Origin: Ilex aquifolium
Lineage: Eukaryota; Streptophyta; Magnoliopsida; Aquifoliales; Aquifoliaceae
Direction of reading: 5' to 3'
Assembly: GCA_951799425.1 (NCBI GenBank)
Contig: OX637394.1
Coordinates: 45,038,642 to 45,102,641 of the forward strand
DNA: 64,000 nt
Shown here: in pieces, positions 44,765 to 55,563 of the stretch
Numbering within the stretch: position 1 is the first letter of the stretch
How the letters are laid out: every line of letters begins with the position of its first letter
The notes under the pieces: generated by a model
Seen by the model: the letters and a program-made list of their open reading frames with translations, nothing else
What the model was told of the DNA's origin: nothing
The model's database searches: none
Program-made: the position numbers and the translations under genes

Positions 44765-47700
44765 TATTGCAGTTATTGCTACCTCTTTATTTAATGAGTC
44801 TTCTAACATTCCATCGTTGAGTGGTGGAAATTTTTCGGATTGGAAGGACAAAATTCTCTTGACATTAGGGTGTATGGAATTGGATTTGGCACTTCGCATT
44901 GAAGAACCTCCAGTACCCACTGAGTTAAGTTCATTGACTGAAAAGAGTGTTTATGAGCGGTGGGTTTGATCTAATCACTTAAGTCTGATGCTCATCAAGT
45001 CACATGTGAGCAAGAGCATCAGAGGTTCTATTCCAGAATGTGATAAAGTGAAGGACTACATGAAAGCCATTGAAGAGCAATTTGTCAGTTCAGATAAAGC
45101 CTTGGCCAGCACCCTGATGAACAAGTTATCAAGCATGAAGCATAACAAATCTAGGACTGTGCGTGAACATATTATGGAAATGAGGGAGATTGCAGCTCAA
45201 CTTAAGTCCCTTGAGGTTGAGATCTCTGAGTCATTCCTTGTTCAGTTTATACTTAATTCTCTCCCTGCAGAATTTGGACCATTCAAGATTTCTTATAACA
45301 CACACAAAGAAAAATGGTTCTTTAATGAAATTCTGACTATGTGTGTTTAAGAAGAGGAGAGGCTTAAGCATGAAAATTTGTAGAGTGCTCATCTGATCAC
45401 TCATAAAGGTAGACAAGGTAAGAAAGACAAAAGTGTTCTTAAATGGAAGAAATATGACAAAGGGTCATTCAAGAAACATGGCCATAAGGATGCTTGTTTC
45501 TTTTGCAAGAAGAAGGGACACTTCAAGAAAAATTGTCTGAAATATAAGAAGTGGCTTGAGAAGAAAGGTAATCTCATATCTCTTATGTGTTACGAATCCA
45601 ATTTAATTAATTCTCATCATAATACTTGGTGGATTGATTCGAGTACTATAATTCATGTTGCCAATATCATGCAAGGCCTCCTCAGCCTAAGGAAAATGAT
45701 GGGAAGTGAACATGACATCTATTCAGGAAATGGGATGTGTTCGCTCGTCAAGGTTGTTGGAACTTTTAGACTTGTTTTAGAAACTGGCTTTGTTTTGGAT
45801 CTTGAAAATACTCTTTATGTTCCTTCGTTTTCTAAGAACTTAATTTATGTTTCTAAATTAGTACCTTTAGAATTTGAATTCAGCTTTGTTGGTTTGGACT
45901 TTCGTTTGTTCAAAAACTCTAGTTTGGTTGGTTATGGGACCTTAGTTGATGGTTTGTACAAATTAAATTTGGATCCTGTTTTTGAACATAGTCTCCTACC
46001 CTTGCATGATGATATTGGCACTAAAAGGATTATTATTGATGAGAATTTTTCTATGTTGTGACACAAGAGATTAGGATATATCTCCATGGGAAGAATTAAA
46101 AGATTGGTTAATGATGGAGTCTTAAAGGCTCTTGATTTTTCTGATTTTGGTACTTGTGTGGATTGCATAAAAGGAAAGCAAACCAACAAAACCAGTAAAG
46201 ATGTCAAGAGGAGTGAAGAAATACTTGGAATCATACACATTGATATCTATAGACCATTCCCTATCCCTTGCTTAAATGATCAAAGATATTTTATCTTATT
46301 TATTGATGACCATACACGATTTATGTATCTCTACCTTCTATTTGAAAAATCTGAGGCATTGGATGCTTTTAAAACATTCAAACGGGAAGTAGAGAAACAA
46401 TTGGAAGATTTGGGACAAAGGTCTGGTCCATTTGCTAAATATTTAAAGGATGAAGGTATTGTTGCTCAGTATACTATGTCAGGTTCACCTTACCAAAATG
46501 GTGTGGCTAAAAGGTGAAACCGCACCCTTATAGACATGGTAAAGAGTATGTTAAGCAACTCTAATCTTCATTTGTTTTTTGTGGAGTGAAGCCTTAAAGA
46601 CAATAATGTATATCTTAAACAGGGTTCCCACTAAAGTTGTTTCTAAAACTCTATTTGAGTTATGGAAAAGATGGAAACTCAGTTTAGCACATTTTCACGT
46701 ATGAGGCTGTCCAGTTGAGGTTAAGATTTATAATCCACAATTAAAGAAATTTGACCCAAGGACAGTCAGTAGATATTTCATTGGCTATGCAAAAAAGTCT
46801 AAAGGTTATAAATTTTACTGTCCATCACACACACCTAGAATTGTTGAGGCCAGAAATGAAAAATTTATTGAGGGTGCTGACATTAGTGGGAGTATTCCTT
46901 GAAAGATTGAGTGGGAGGAATCACAAGATTCGGATACCTTACTCGTGAATAAAGATAAGATGGTTATCATTTAGGATAATCCAAATGATATTCAAATACC
47001 ACCACCACAAGAGGAACAAGTCAACATTGAGTTTACAGCTCCAAACCCACAAAATATGGATGAGACTGTAGAACTAAGGAGATCCTCAAGGGTAAAAAGA
47101 CCAGCTATTTCTGATGATTACTTCATGTACCTATTGGAGTCTGACTTTGATGTTAGACATAATGATGATCCTATCTCGTTTTCACATGCCATAAGTAGAG
47201 AGAATTCCACATTTTGGTACGAGGCCATGAAAGAAGAGATGGAGTCCATGGCTAAAAATCAAGTTGAGAAATTGTTGAGTTACCTAAGGGAGTCAAGGTC
47301 GTTGGTTGTAAGTGAGTCTATAAGACCAAGAAAGACTCAAATGGTAATGTCGAACGATATATGACCAGACTTGTAGCTAAAGGCTTCACTCAAAGAGAAG
47401 ACATTGACTATCACAATACATTCTCTCCAGTTTCTAAAAAGGACTTGTTTAGGATTATCATGGCATTAGTAGCTCATTTCGATTTAGAGCTACATTAACT
47501 AGATGTGAAAACAGCTTTTTTAAATGAGGATCTTGACGAAGAAGTGTACATGAAGCAACTTGAAGGATTTTGTTCTGATGAGGATAGTCACTTGGTTTGC
47601 AAGCTAAAGAAATCCATATATGGACTAAAGCAGGCCTCCCGTCAATGGTATCTTATATTTCATAATGTTATTACCTCATATGGTTTTTAGGAGAATGTTG

Positions 47701-48700
47701 TGGATAATTGCATATACCTTAAGGTTAGTGGGAGTAAATACATTTTCTTAGTCCTATATGTTGATGACATTCTACTTGCAGCCAATGATTTGAGTTTGTT
47801 GCATAAAACTAAAGAATTTCTTTCACAAAACTTTGAGATGAAGGATATGGGTGAAGCCTCCTATGTCATAGGCATAGAGATTCATAGAGACAGGACTCAA
47901 AGAAAATTGGGCTTGTCTCATAAAGCCTACATTGAAAAGGTTTTGGAGAAATTCAGAATGATTGAATGCACACCTAATGCAGCTCCAATTGTAAAGGGTG
48001 ACAAATTCAGTTTGATCCAGTGTCCGAAAAAGGCTTTGAAAAAGGAACAAATGAATAACATTCCTTATGCATATGTTGTTGGCAGTTTGATGCATGCACA
48101 TGTTTGTGTAAGACCTGACATTGCCTTTGCGGTGGGGATGCTTGGAAGGTATCAAAGCAATCCAGGAATGGAACATTGGAAGGCAGTTAAGAAAGTTTTG
48201 AGGTATTTACAAGGAACCAAGGATTGTATGCTGACTTACAAACATGTAGACTATCTTGAAGTGGTTGGATATTTTGACTCGGATTTTGCGAGTTATTCGG
48301 ATTCTAGAAAATCCACTTCGAGATATGTTTTCATGTTAGCAGGAGGTGCTATATCATGGAAAAGTGCCAAATAGACGATAGTTGCATTGTCTACTATGGA
48401 AGCAGAGTTTATAGCGTGCTTTGAAACAAAATCACAAGCGAAATGGTTGAGAAATTAAGACTTTGTTGTGATTATCCGGCTGCTGTTTTCTTTTCTAAGA
48501 ATAATAAAAGTGGAAGCCGAATCAAGCATATTGACATTAAGTATCTTATTGTCAGAGAAAGAGTCAAGGAACAAGAAGTATCTATTGAACATATTAGTAC
48601 AGATCTAATGTTAGTAGATCTCATGACTAAAGGGCTCTCAATTAAGACATATTTGAAACACATAGAGAACATGAGATTAGTTGGCTCATTGTATGATTGA
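44765..48700 (+). pseudogene. Copia gag-pol polyprotein, broken
   Basis: In order on the plus strand: gag (SGGNFSDWKDKILLTLG; LMNKLSSMKHNKSRTVREHI), a CCHC knuckle (CFFCKKKGHFKKNC near 45500), protease (TWWIDSSTIIHVAN near 45630, where the usual DSG is DSS), integrase zinc region (HKRLGYIS..C..C near 46065) and core (IHIDIYRPF; FIDDHTRFMYLY), then reverse transcriptase (LDVKTAFLNEDLDEEVYMKQ; YVDDILLAAND near 47757) and RNase H up to LVGSLYD at 48700. Several stops (for example TGA near 46060, TAG near 47690 and 48372) and frameshifts inactivate it. Integrase before reverse transcriptase is the copia order. It once drove retrotransposition. Confidence 0.93.
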
Positions 48701-49057
48701 CTTCTTGATTTGTAAATATTTGATCATGATCAATGCAGACTTTAGCTATTTTGTGCACATAATGTATTGTTTGTGATATACTATCCATTGAGATTAGTAT
48801 GTAGTCCATTAGGACAATATGACCCGGAATGACTTGTAAGAAGTCATTCATAAGGAGTGATGCCACATAAAGTTCTAAGAAGATGATGCATTGTAATACA
48901 AGGAAATGAGAGTTCATTTAAAAGAGCACAACCGCTTTGATTCTTGCATTATTTTTCTCAATAAAGTTCGGGTAGTTATTTAATTGTATGACCATATTCA
49001 ATATCAAATATTGATTACCCAAACTGTCTTATGTGTCATGTGTGCCAAGTGAGAGAA

Positions 49058-49656
49058 TGTTAGACTTTATGTCTAATTAATATTGGATTCTATCTCTAAT
49101 TAGAGACTTAAGATGACCCACATGCCATATCATCTTTTTAATAAATAAATATTATATATATTTAATATATATCCTATTTACTGAGTCAAATCTTTCTGGG
49201 CAACTGAAGTTAAGATAACTACTCAATACTCCTTTCATCAGATGGAGTGACTATCATGGAGCAGTTCAAAGCAGTTGTAACTCCTTGATGGAAGGACCTT
49301 ATTTGTAGTTTCTCTATTGGATAAGGGTCCCTGCCTATATATATTTTCATGCATGTGATTTTCCATCAAGTCATATGTGTATTTAGATATCATATATGTA
49401 GGTAGGAAACTCTTGTCTCATATACCTCAATTCAGTACATATTTGTGAGGTTATTCTTGGGTGTTCTTCTTGAGTGTTAAGGTCAAGACTGTAATACGGA
49501 TTCGTGATTGTTGGGGTCGTTGGGTTCATTGATTATTCTCTCTATAGAGAATTCGGATTTCTTGTACTCAAACTTGAACATCAATGGCTGGAGGTAAATA
49601 TTCAATTCCGTTATGCAAAATAGGAAGATTAAATTCTTCAATAAATAAATCTATTA
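49058..49656 (+). repeat. Right copia LTR
   Basis: About 599 bp, preceded by the polypurine tract AAGTGAGAGAA (49047-49057). Confidence 0.92.
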
Positions 49657-49661
49657 TTATG

Positions 49662-50320
49662 AACAATAGCATCAAAATGATAAATTTGATGATCTTTTGT
49701 TAAAGGTGAGCGCCTCGCTCGCCTAAGGGTTGAGCCGAGCATGGGCTTCCACAACACATAGGAATTTTTTCATATATTATAACGGTGATCTTATGTCAGC
49801 ATTGTTACGTGGTATTATTAATTAATAATATGAAGATAAATAAGGAAGTAGATCTCACACAAACTAATAACTATCAGTCCATTTAAGGATATATTACCCT
49901 TTTTTTTATGTAAGTTAATAACTACCCAGTGAGATTAATTTTGTCTGTTTAAGATTTTATTATTGGTTGAAGATATTATATTTATCACCATTGTATTTAA
50001 GAGTTGGGTACCGAAAAAACTAAAAAAAAAATATTTTGCACACACAATATTAAATTTGCATGTTGAGCCACAGCTAATTAATATCCATGTATTTTAAAAA
50101 TCATGGGAACATTTTTCTTTGTTCATGTTCACACTTTGTCAAATGAGAACAGAAAGTCAATGAAATATCACAACAATGAGAACACTGTTCATGTGAACGG
50201 TGTGGAAGAGGGGGTAAAACTTGAAAGTCGGCGTCGTGACGGCAGAGTTAACAGCGATCCATTCCAAATATTGTGGACTTCCACCAAGGACCTATCCCCG
50301 CCTTACACTCTCAAATGAGA
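49662..50320. other. Non-coding, nothing recognised
   Basis: AT-rich sequence between the copia element and the split SINE. A 71-codon plus frame at 50103 has no recognisable content. Confidence 0.45.
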
Positions 50321-50324
50321 CGTT

Positions 50325-51078
50325 AAAGGTTATACAAATAGTTCAAGTGATAATAAAAACGAATTGTAAATTAGATTTTTGGGTTAATTGTTTTTTACCC
50401 CCCTGTGGTTTCGTCTAAAAGTACCTTACCTACTTAACGTTTCAAATTATGCACATAACCCCCTTATGGTTATGTATCAAAGTAAAACCGTTACTTTTAT
50501 CATCCAACTTAGTGGAGAGTGTACTTCACATGCTCAAAATATGTTGTGGACTTTGTTTTCATTGTTTTCCTCAAAAAAAATATTGTCTAAGTGTCTAAAA
50601 TGCCCTTTATACTAAAATAGCTAGGGTCATTAAATGAGTAAGTTTCTATTCCCAGATTTAATTATCCATTAAATGAATAATTGGAAGCTAATTTCATTCA
50701 TTTATTATCCATTAAATGAATAATTGGAAGTTAAGTTTCTATTCCTATTAAAAAAAAAGGGTAGTATGATAATTTTATTATTCTATTAACGGTGTTAATT
50801 ATTTCATTTTAGTACATAACTTTAAGGGGGTAATGTGCATAATTTTAAACGTCAAGTAGGTAAGGTGCATCTATCCAAAACCACAAGGAGGTAAAAATCA
50901 ATTATCCCTAGATTTTTTAAATTTGAATCTTAGTAATTTTTTAAGGTCGAGTCATGAAGAATTTATCTATCATGAATATCTTAGTCCGGCGTGAATGATC
51001 TACTTTTGACCAGACCGAAGAGAAAACTAATCGAGATATGCTAATTAATCCAAATACTCCTACCCATATAACCAAAAA
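50325..51078 (+). mobile_element. SINE copy 2, split by a MULE
   Basis: GTTCAAGTGATAATAAAAAC-GAATTGTAAATTAG precedes the MULE. After it the unit continues AAATTTGAATCTTAGTAATT, GGTCGAGTCATGAAGAATTT, CCGGCGTGAATGA, GACCAGACCGAAGAGAAAAC and ends in a poly-A tail near 51070. The order equals that of 10845-11093, so the two are copies of one SINE family and this one was interrupted in its tRNA-like head. Confidence 0.65.
50381..50908. mobile_element. Non-autonomous MULE, 528 bp, with perfect 9-bp TSD
   Basis: Left end GGGTTAATTGTTTTTTACCC, right end inverted GGGATAATTGATTTTTACCT; both lead into CC(T)TGTGGTTT. Flanks TAGATTTTT (50372-50380) and TAGATTTTT (50909-50917) are identical. No coding capacity. 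Confidence 0.94.
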
Positions 51079-51089
51079 AAAAACAAAAG

Positions 51090-52250
51090 GTTCTGCTACC
51101 CTCTATCCAAACCATTAAAATTCAGTTTTTACTAAGTCTAAACTATGAGTTAGATTCTTATGAACCCTCTCATCTTTATTTTAGGGCAAATTAAATATGT
51201 AGATATATCTAAACACAGATCTGCTGGTGATTAGCAAAGGAAGTGGTATGTTGATGATCTATTGTTGTGGAATAGATTTTATATCTTTATTATATTTTTA
51301 TTATTTTGTAAATTATTGTCTAAACAAATTTTATTATTTTTTGTTCTTTAAAACTATTTTCAGAAAGATAAAACCAAACAAATTTTACAATATAAAAACA
51401 TTAAAACACACTTTCTTTAAAAAAAATTCAAAAACTATTTTTAAATATATAATCCAAACACACCCTAAATATGTTTTATTTTTTATTCATTCAATTTCCA
51501 TTTGTAACAGATTTGTATTGACAGGGTGAGAGATGCTGGAAGAAAATATGTAGATGGAGTCGGGGTAGTTTAGTCGTTTGGAAGAAGCCAATAAAGATTT
51601 GAGAATCGCGAGATCTCGGCAGTAAGTAAGCCAAGTACGACAAGGAGTTTGAATATTCACACGAGTCAAGTCAGAGGCATTGTTTGGTTGCACCCGTAAA
51701 CTAATGAATTTTTGCACCACTTTACTTATTTCCTCTATGAAGGAAAAAGAAAATGGAATAATAGGCGGATATGTGCAAAATTTTTATTATTGTTAGTCAA
51801 GAAAATGACTTGTGACAAAGACAAGATAAATTTTAAAAAGATTTTCTCGAAATCTTTTTTGTTTCGACCTAGGGGAAGTTTCACTCTTTCACCTTTTAAA
51901 CTCCGTAAAATTTCTCGCTTTTGTTTAATTATAAATAAGTAAATCAACTGAATAAAAATATATTTTCAAAATATTTTAGAATATTAGTCTAAATATACAA
52001 AAACATATTGAAATATTTTAAAATATGTTAAAATACCTTAAAATATTTTTAAACACCTTGAATCATTAGAGTTTCGAAATAAAATTTTGATATTTGATTG
52101 TTGACTGAACAAAATCTCATCAGAATTTATTTTTATTACAAAATAATTATAAGGATCGTAAGTGTAAACTCTATCCTTATGTTTTGACTTTTTCTGCTAA
52201 ATAGCAACTCATGTCGCAAATATGTTTGAAAAAAGTGGAAAAGCAGAGGG
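51090..52250. other. Non-coding, nothing recognised
   Basis: AT-rich. A minus frame of 77 codons at 51487-51720 has no recognisable domain. No repeat structure beyond A/T runs. Confidence 0.45.
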
Positions 52251-52534
52251 CCTGTTTGGTTTGCGTTTCAAAAATAGGTATCCGAAAATAGTTTTTGAGA
52301 AGAGTTTTAAGAAAATGGTTTTGATATTTTTGGAGATAAAAAACTTGTTTGGTTAGATGATTTCAAAAACAATTTTACAGAACAGAAAATAGTAAAACCT
52401 GTTTGGACAGCCTAAATATATGTTTGAACATTAATTCAAACATTAATAAAAAAAATATAAGAAAGTTATTTTTAGATTGATAATTTCATAAAAAAAAAAT
52501 TCAATAAACCAAACTTTAAAATATAATATATTAT
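52251..52534. mobile_element. Left arm of a GGGC-TGTTTGGTTTG inverted-repeat element
   Basis: Begins GGGCCTGTTTGGTTTGCGTT. The inverse of 61535-61553 reads GGGCGTGTTTGGTTTGTGTT, so the two sites, now 9 kb apart, are the ends of one foldback element split by the gypsy insertion. Internal words (AAAATTTTGA, ACTTGTTTG) also correspond loosely. Target duplication not resolved. Confidence 0.5.
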
Positions 52535-52539
52535 ATTAT

Positions 52540-53285
52540 TGGAGGGAATCGAGACGGCTCGGCAGGCCCCAAGGCGACACGTGTACAAATGAAGCCGTTA
52601 CGGAGTGCAGGAGCCAAGTACAAGGGAATACGCCGAGTAGTAAGCAGGAGCCGAGAAGGCGCTGTTCCATGGAGCCAGGAATGAACCTCTGACACCAGCA
52701 GTTAATGAGATGTGACCCAGCATTTATGAAGACGCGAGTGACTTGGACAGCATTAAATGCGCCTCTGCATCCTCGAAGACCCAAACTGACAGTGATGAGT
52801 GGATGCATTAATGACTGTGATGCCGAGTTCTCACATAGGGCCGAGTGCCCCTAAACACCGAGTACTCGGGTGTAGGCGTCAGACACCGTCCATAGGCACT
52901 CAAGTGCCTTGATAGCCTGATGAACTCGGCGTTGCCCCGAGGTTGGATATCCCCCCGCCGAGCATTGATGGCGCGGGAATCTAGGTAAAAATCACTCATT
53001 ACATATGGGTAATGGCAACAGGCATTGATTGCTGAGACAACCCCAGTGTCAGAGCAATCATTACAAGTTTGTGTATAAATACTCCTCAGAACAATGAACA
53101 AAGGTACGCAAAATCTATCCAGAATTCACACAAGAAGAGCTTTCCCCCATCCTTACTAACTAAAGCTTCGGAGGGGATAAGCCGGGCGTGCGCCTGGCTC
53201 CCTTTTTCCTAACCTTGTGATTGTTTCAGGGTCCGCTATCAGCCCAGCCGCTACTCGATATTGATTGCAGGAATTATCCCGTGCA
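52540..53285 (+). repeat. Left gypsy LTR
   Basis: 746 bp. A TATAAATAC box lies near 53073. The seven differences from the right LTR are all transitions. Confidence 0.97.
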
Positions 53286-53287
53286 AT

Positions 53288-53304
53288 TTGGCACCGTCTG
53301 TGGG
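53288..53304 (+). other. Gypsy primer binding site
   Basis: TTGGCACCGTCTGTGGG two bases after the LTR, the form found in Tat/Athila-type plant elements. Confidence 0.85.
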
Positions 53305-53337
53305 AACAAACAACCTTTCTTTTGTAGCGGTTACATC

Positions 53338-55563
53338 ATGGTGAATACTCGATCCCAAGGGGAGGGGATAGGGAGCTTGCACGCAAGGAACGTAGGGGCT
53401 ATATGCCTCCCACTGGTTAGAGAAGGAAGCCCAGCGCGCCAGTCAGCTGGGGTTGAACGTTCTTCCCAACGAACGTTCCTCATGGATCAGGGACCAGGGG
53501 GGCAAATCCCCTCGGCCCGTGACATCGTTGAGATGGTGGAGGAACGTATGGGGGAACGCATGAGAGAACTAGAGAGAGACAACGCCAAGGTGCGGCGTAG
53601 ACTGAGAGAGTTCGAGCAATCAGCAAACGCCAGCTGGCACACCCGAGAACCTTTCGATCGGAGCCCCAGCCGACAAGAATCCAGGAGAATGAGGCCTGAG
53701 ACCCCCGTCAGAAATCGGCGCGGGCGCTCAGCCGAAAGACAAGGTCTGCGAAAACGGCAGAGGCATGCACCCGAAGAAGGGCCCGGGGAAATCCGCCGGG
53801 GAGCAAGCCTTTCATGGTGGGACCTCCGCCGAGGGATTCCCCGATATGTCTTATCCACGGAGTCCCAGGCAGAATCTACCGCAAGGAGGCCTAGAGAGGC
53901 CAAGTACCTGGGAAAGCTCGAGGACGATGTGCACAGAGGACCGCAACCCAGGGGGGATGACGAGCAGATATCCTCTCCGTTTGTGCGTTCCATCAGGGAA
54001 ACTGAAATGCCGAGGAAGTTTGCCGTCCCCCGGTTCAAGGCGTACGATGGGAGGACCGATCCTGAGAGTCACCTTCGGCATTACAAACAACTGATGTCGA
54101 TTTATGACACTGACCAGAGGGTGTTATGCCGGGTCTTCCCCATGAGTCTGGGGGATACCGCTATGAAGTGGTATGAAAGTTTGGCCCCGGAAAGCATTGA
54201 GTGTTGGAAGCAGATGGCCGAACTCTTCAAGGCGCGGTTCATCACCAGCACCAAGAAGCCGAAAGACATCGGCGCCCTGCTCACCCTTAGGAGGAGGAAC
54301 GGGGAGTCCCTCCGACAGTACGCCATACGATACTGGGAGGAGGTTAATGAGGTGGATGCATGCTCGGAAGCGATGGCTGCTGCGTCTTTCCGGCTAGGAT
54401 TGTCCCGGGACACCGGCCTTTACCGGTCCCTTACTAAGAGGGGTCCTAGGGACATGAGGGACTTAATGGCGCGCATAGACAAGTATGCTCGAGTCGAGGA
54501 AGAGGCCACCGTTCCCGAGAATAGAGCACCAATGCCGAGGAAGAAAGAGAGGGAGCCGCAGTCTCGGGGTGCGCCCATTACGCCACCAAGCTGCTTGTCT
54601 TTTCAGGGGGTTAACACGGTTTTCAAGGAGCCCATTTACAGAATGTTGAGAAAAATAAGATACCAGCCTTATTTCAGGTGGCCCCCAAAGATGATAGGCG
54701 ACCCGACTACGAAAGACACAACAGTCAGATGTTCCTACCATAGGGATTTTGGCCATATGACCGAAGATTGCAAAGCATACAAGTCATTCCTTGAACAATT
54801 GGTCCGAGACGGACACCTTGGAGAGTTCATTGACCAAAAGCCCCGCCGAAGGGTGGTTGAGGAGAGGGCGGAGTCGCCCCGGGAAGTTGTTCCTGTAATT
54901 AACGTTATACATGCCTGTACAGTTGAAAGGCCGACGTATAATGTCCTCCGAGCAGAACGCAGGAGAGTGTCGCAGGCTTTGAAAGTCGAACAGAGCGAGT
55001 GGACAGAACAGTCCACTAAGAGGCCACGGCTGGTTCACGAGGCCATCAGTTTCTCTGACGACGACTTAGGGGGGGTGGCCCTGCCGCATGATGATGCACT
55101 TGTCATCACCTTACGAATCGATAAATTTGACGTGAGGAGGATCCTGGTGGACTCAGGAAGCTCGTCCGAGGTGATGTACGACGACCTCTTCCGGAAGTTG
55201 GGCCTAACCCGCAAGGACTTGAAGCCTGTCCAAACCCCCCTTGTCGGTTTCAACGGCTCGAGTGCTCTTCCACTCGGCAAGATCAGTTTGATGGTTCAAG
55301 CAGCAATCGTTTCGGTCCCAGTGGAGTTTTTGGTGATAGACTCTGATTCCCCATACAATGCCATTATGGGAAGGACATGGCTGCACGCCATTAGGGCAGT
55401 CCACTCCAGCTATCATCAGAAAATAAAGTTCCCCACCCCGCGCGGCATCATGGAGATCCGAGGGGATCAGTTGGCCGCCAAAAATTGTTTCTATGCCGCG
55501 ATGAAGACAGGATTGGGAGCCCGACTTGAAGACCGTAACCCCGAGGACGTGGTGGCCAAATAG
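53338..55563 (+). CDS. Gypsy gag and aspartic protease
   Basis: Start chosen at ATG 53338 (MVNTRSQGEG), the first ATG after the primer binding site and a usual gag start in this lineage; the frame is open upstream into the LTR. The product is 741 residues. A coiled-coil segment (EMVEERMGERMRELERDN) and Arg-rich region come first, then the gag core (DTAMKWYESLAPESIECWKQ, about residue 270; FITSTKKPKDIGALLTLRR), a CxxH...HxxxxC finger (CSYHRDFGHMTEDC, about residue 465) and the protease (ILVDSGSSSEVMYDDL, about residue 600; AIMGRTWLHAIRAVHSSYHQ). Gag packages the RNA and the DSG protease cuts the polyprotein. The frame ends in TAG at 55561-55563 and continues open beyond it in the same frame, so either stop-codon readthrough or mutation separates gag-PR from pol. 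Intact otherwise. Confidence 0.95.
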   Translation: MVNTRSQGEGIGSLHARNVGAICLPLVREGSPARQSAGVERSSQRTFLMDQGPGGQIPSARDIVEMVEERMGERMRELERDNAKVRRRLREFEQSANASWHTREPFDRSPSRQESRRMRPETPVRNRRGRSAERQGLRKRQRHAPEEGPGEIRRGASLSWWDLRRGIPRYVLSTESQAESTARRPREAKYLGKLEDDVHRGPQPRGDDEQISSPFVRSIRETEMPRKFAVPRFKAYDGRTDPESHLRHYKQLMSIYDTDQRVLCRVFPMSLGDTAMKWYESLAPESIECWKQMAELFKARFITSTKKPKDIGALLTLRRRNGESLRQYAIRYWEEVNEVDACSEAMAAASFRLGLSRDTGLYRSLTKRGPRDMRDLMARIDKYARVEEEATVPENRAPMPRKKEREPQSRGAPITPPSCLSFQGVNTVFKEPIYRMLRKIRYQPYFRWPPKMIGDPTTKDTTVRCSYHRDFGHMTEDCKAYKSFLEQLVRDGHLGEFIDQKPRRRVVEERAESPREVVPVINVIHACTVERPTYNVLRAERRRVSQALKVEQSEWTEQSTKRPRLVHEAISFSDDDLGGVALPHDDALVITLRIDKFDVRRILVDSGSSSEVMYDDLFRKLGLTRKDLKPVQTPLVGFNGSSALPLGKISLMVQAAIVSVPVEFLVIDSDSPYNAIMGRTWLHAIRAVHSSYHQKIKFPTPRGIMEIRGDQLAAKNCFYAAMKTGLGARLEDRNPEDVVAK

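Larger units (their letters stand above)
41122..49656 (+). mobile_element. Full-length, decayed Ty1/copia retrotransposon with a nested MULE
   Basis: LTRs at 41122-41719 and 49058-49656 both begin TGTTRGACTTTATGTC and end near AAATCTATYA. The primer binding site TTGGTATCAGAGT follows the left LTR and a purine tract (AAGTGAGAGAA) precedes the right one. Flanks ATATG (41117-41121) and TTATG (49657-49661) match at 4 of 5. The gag-pol frame (44765-48700) is broken. A 1689-bp MULE is inserted in the 5' leader. Confidence 0.92.

Noticed and set aside
41720..49057. Copia internal region as possibly intact
   Set aside because: Multiple stops and frame changes, and DSS in place of DSG in the protease, make it a pseudogene.
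52536..53101. Minus-strand frames in the LTR, repeated at 60046-60740
   Set aside because: They recur only because the LTR recurs; LTRs are non-coding and the frames show no domain.
53487..54038. 183-codon minus-strand frame opposite gypsy gag
   Set aside because: Antisense shadow of a GC-rich, arginine-rich coding region; the plus strand has a clear gag domain.
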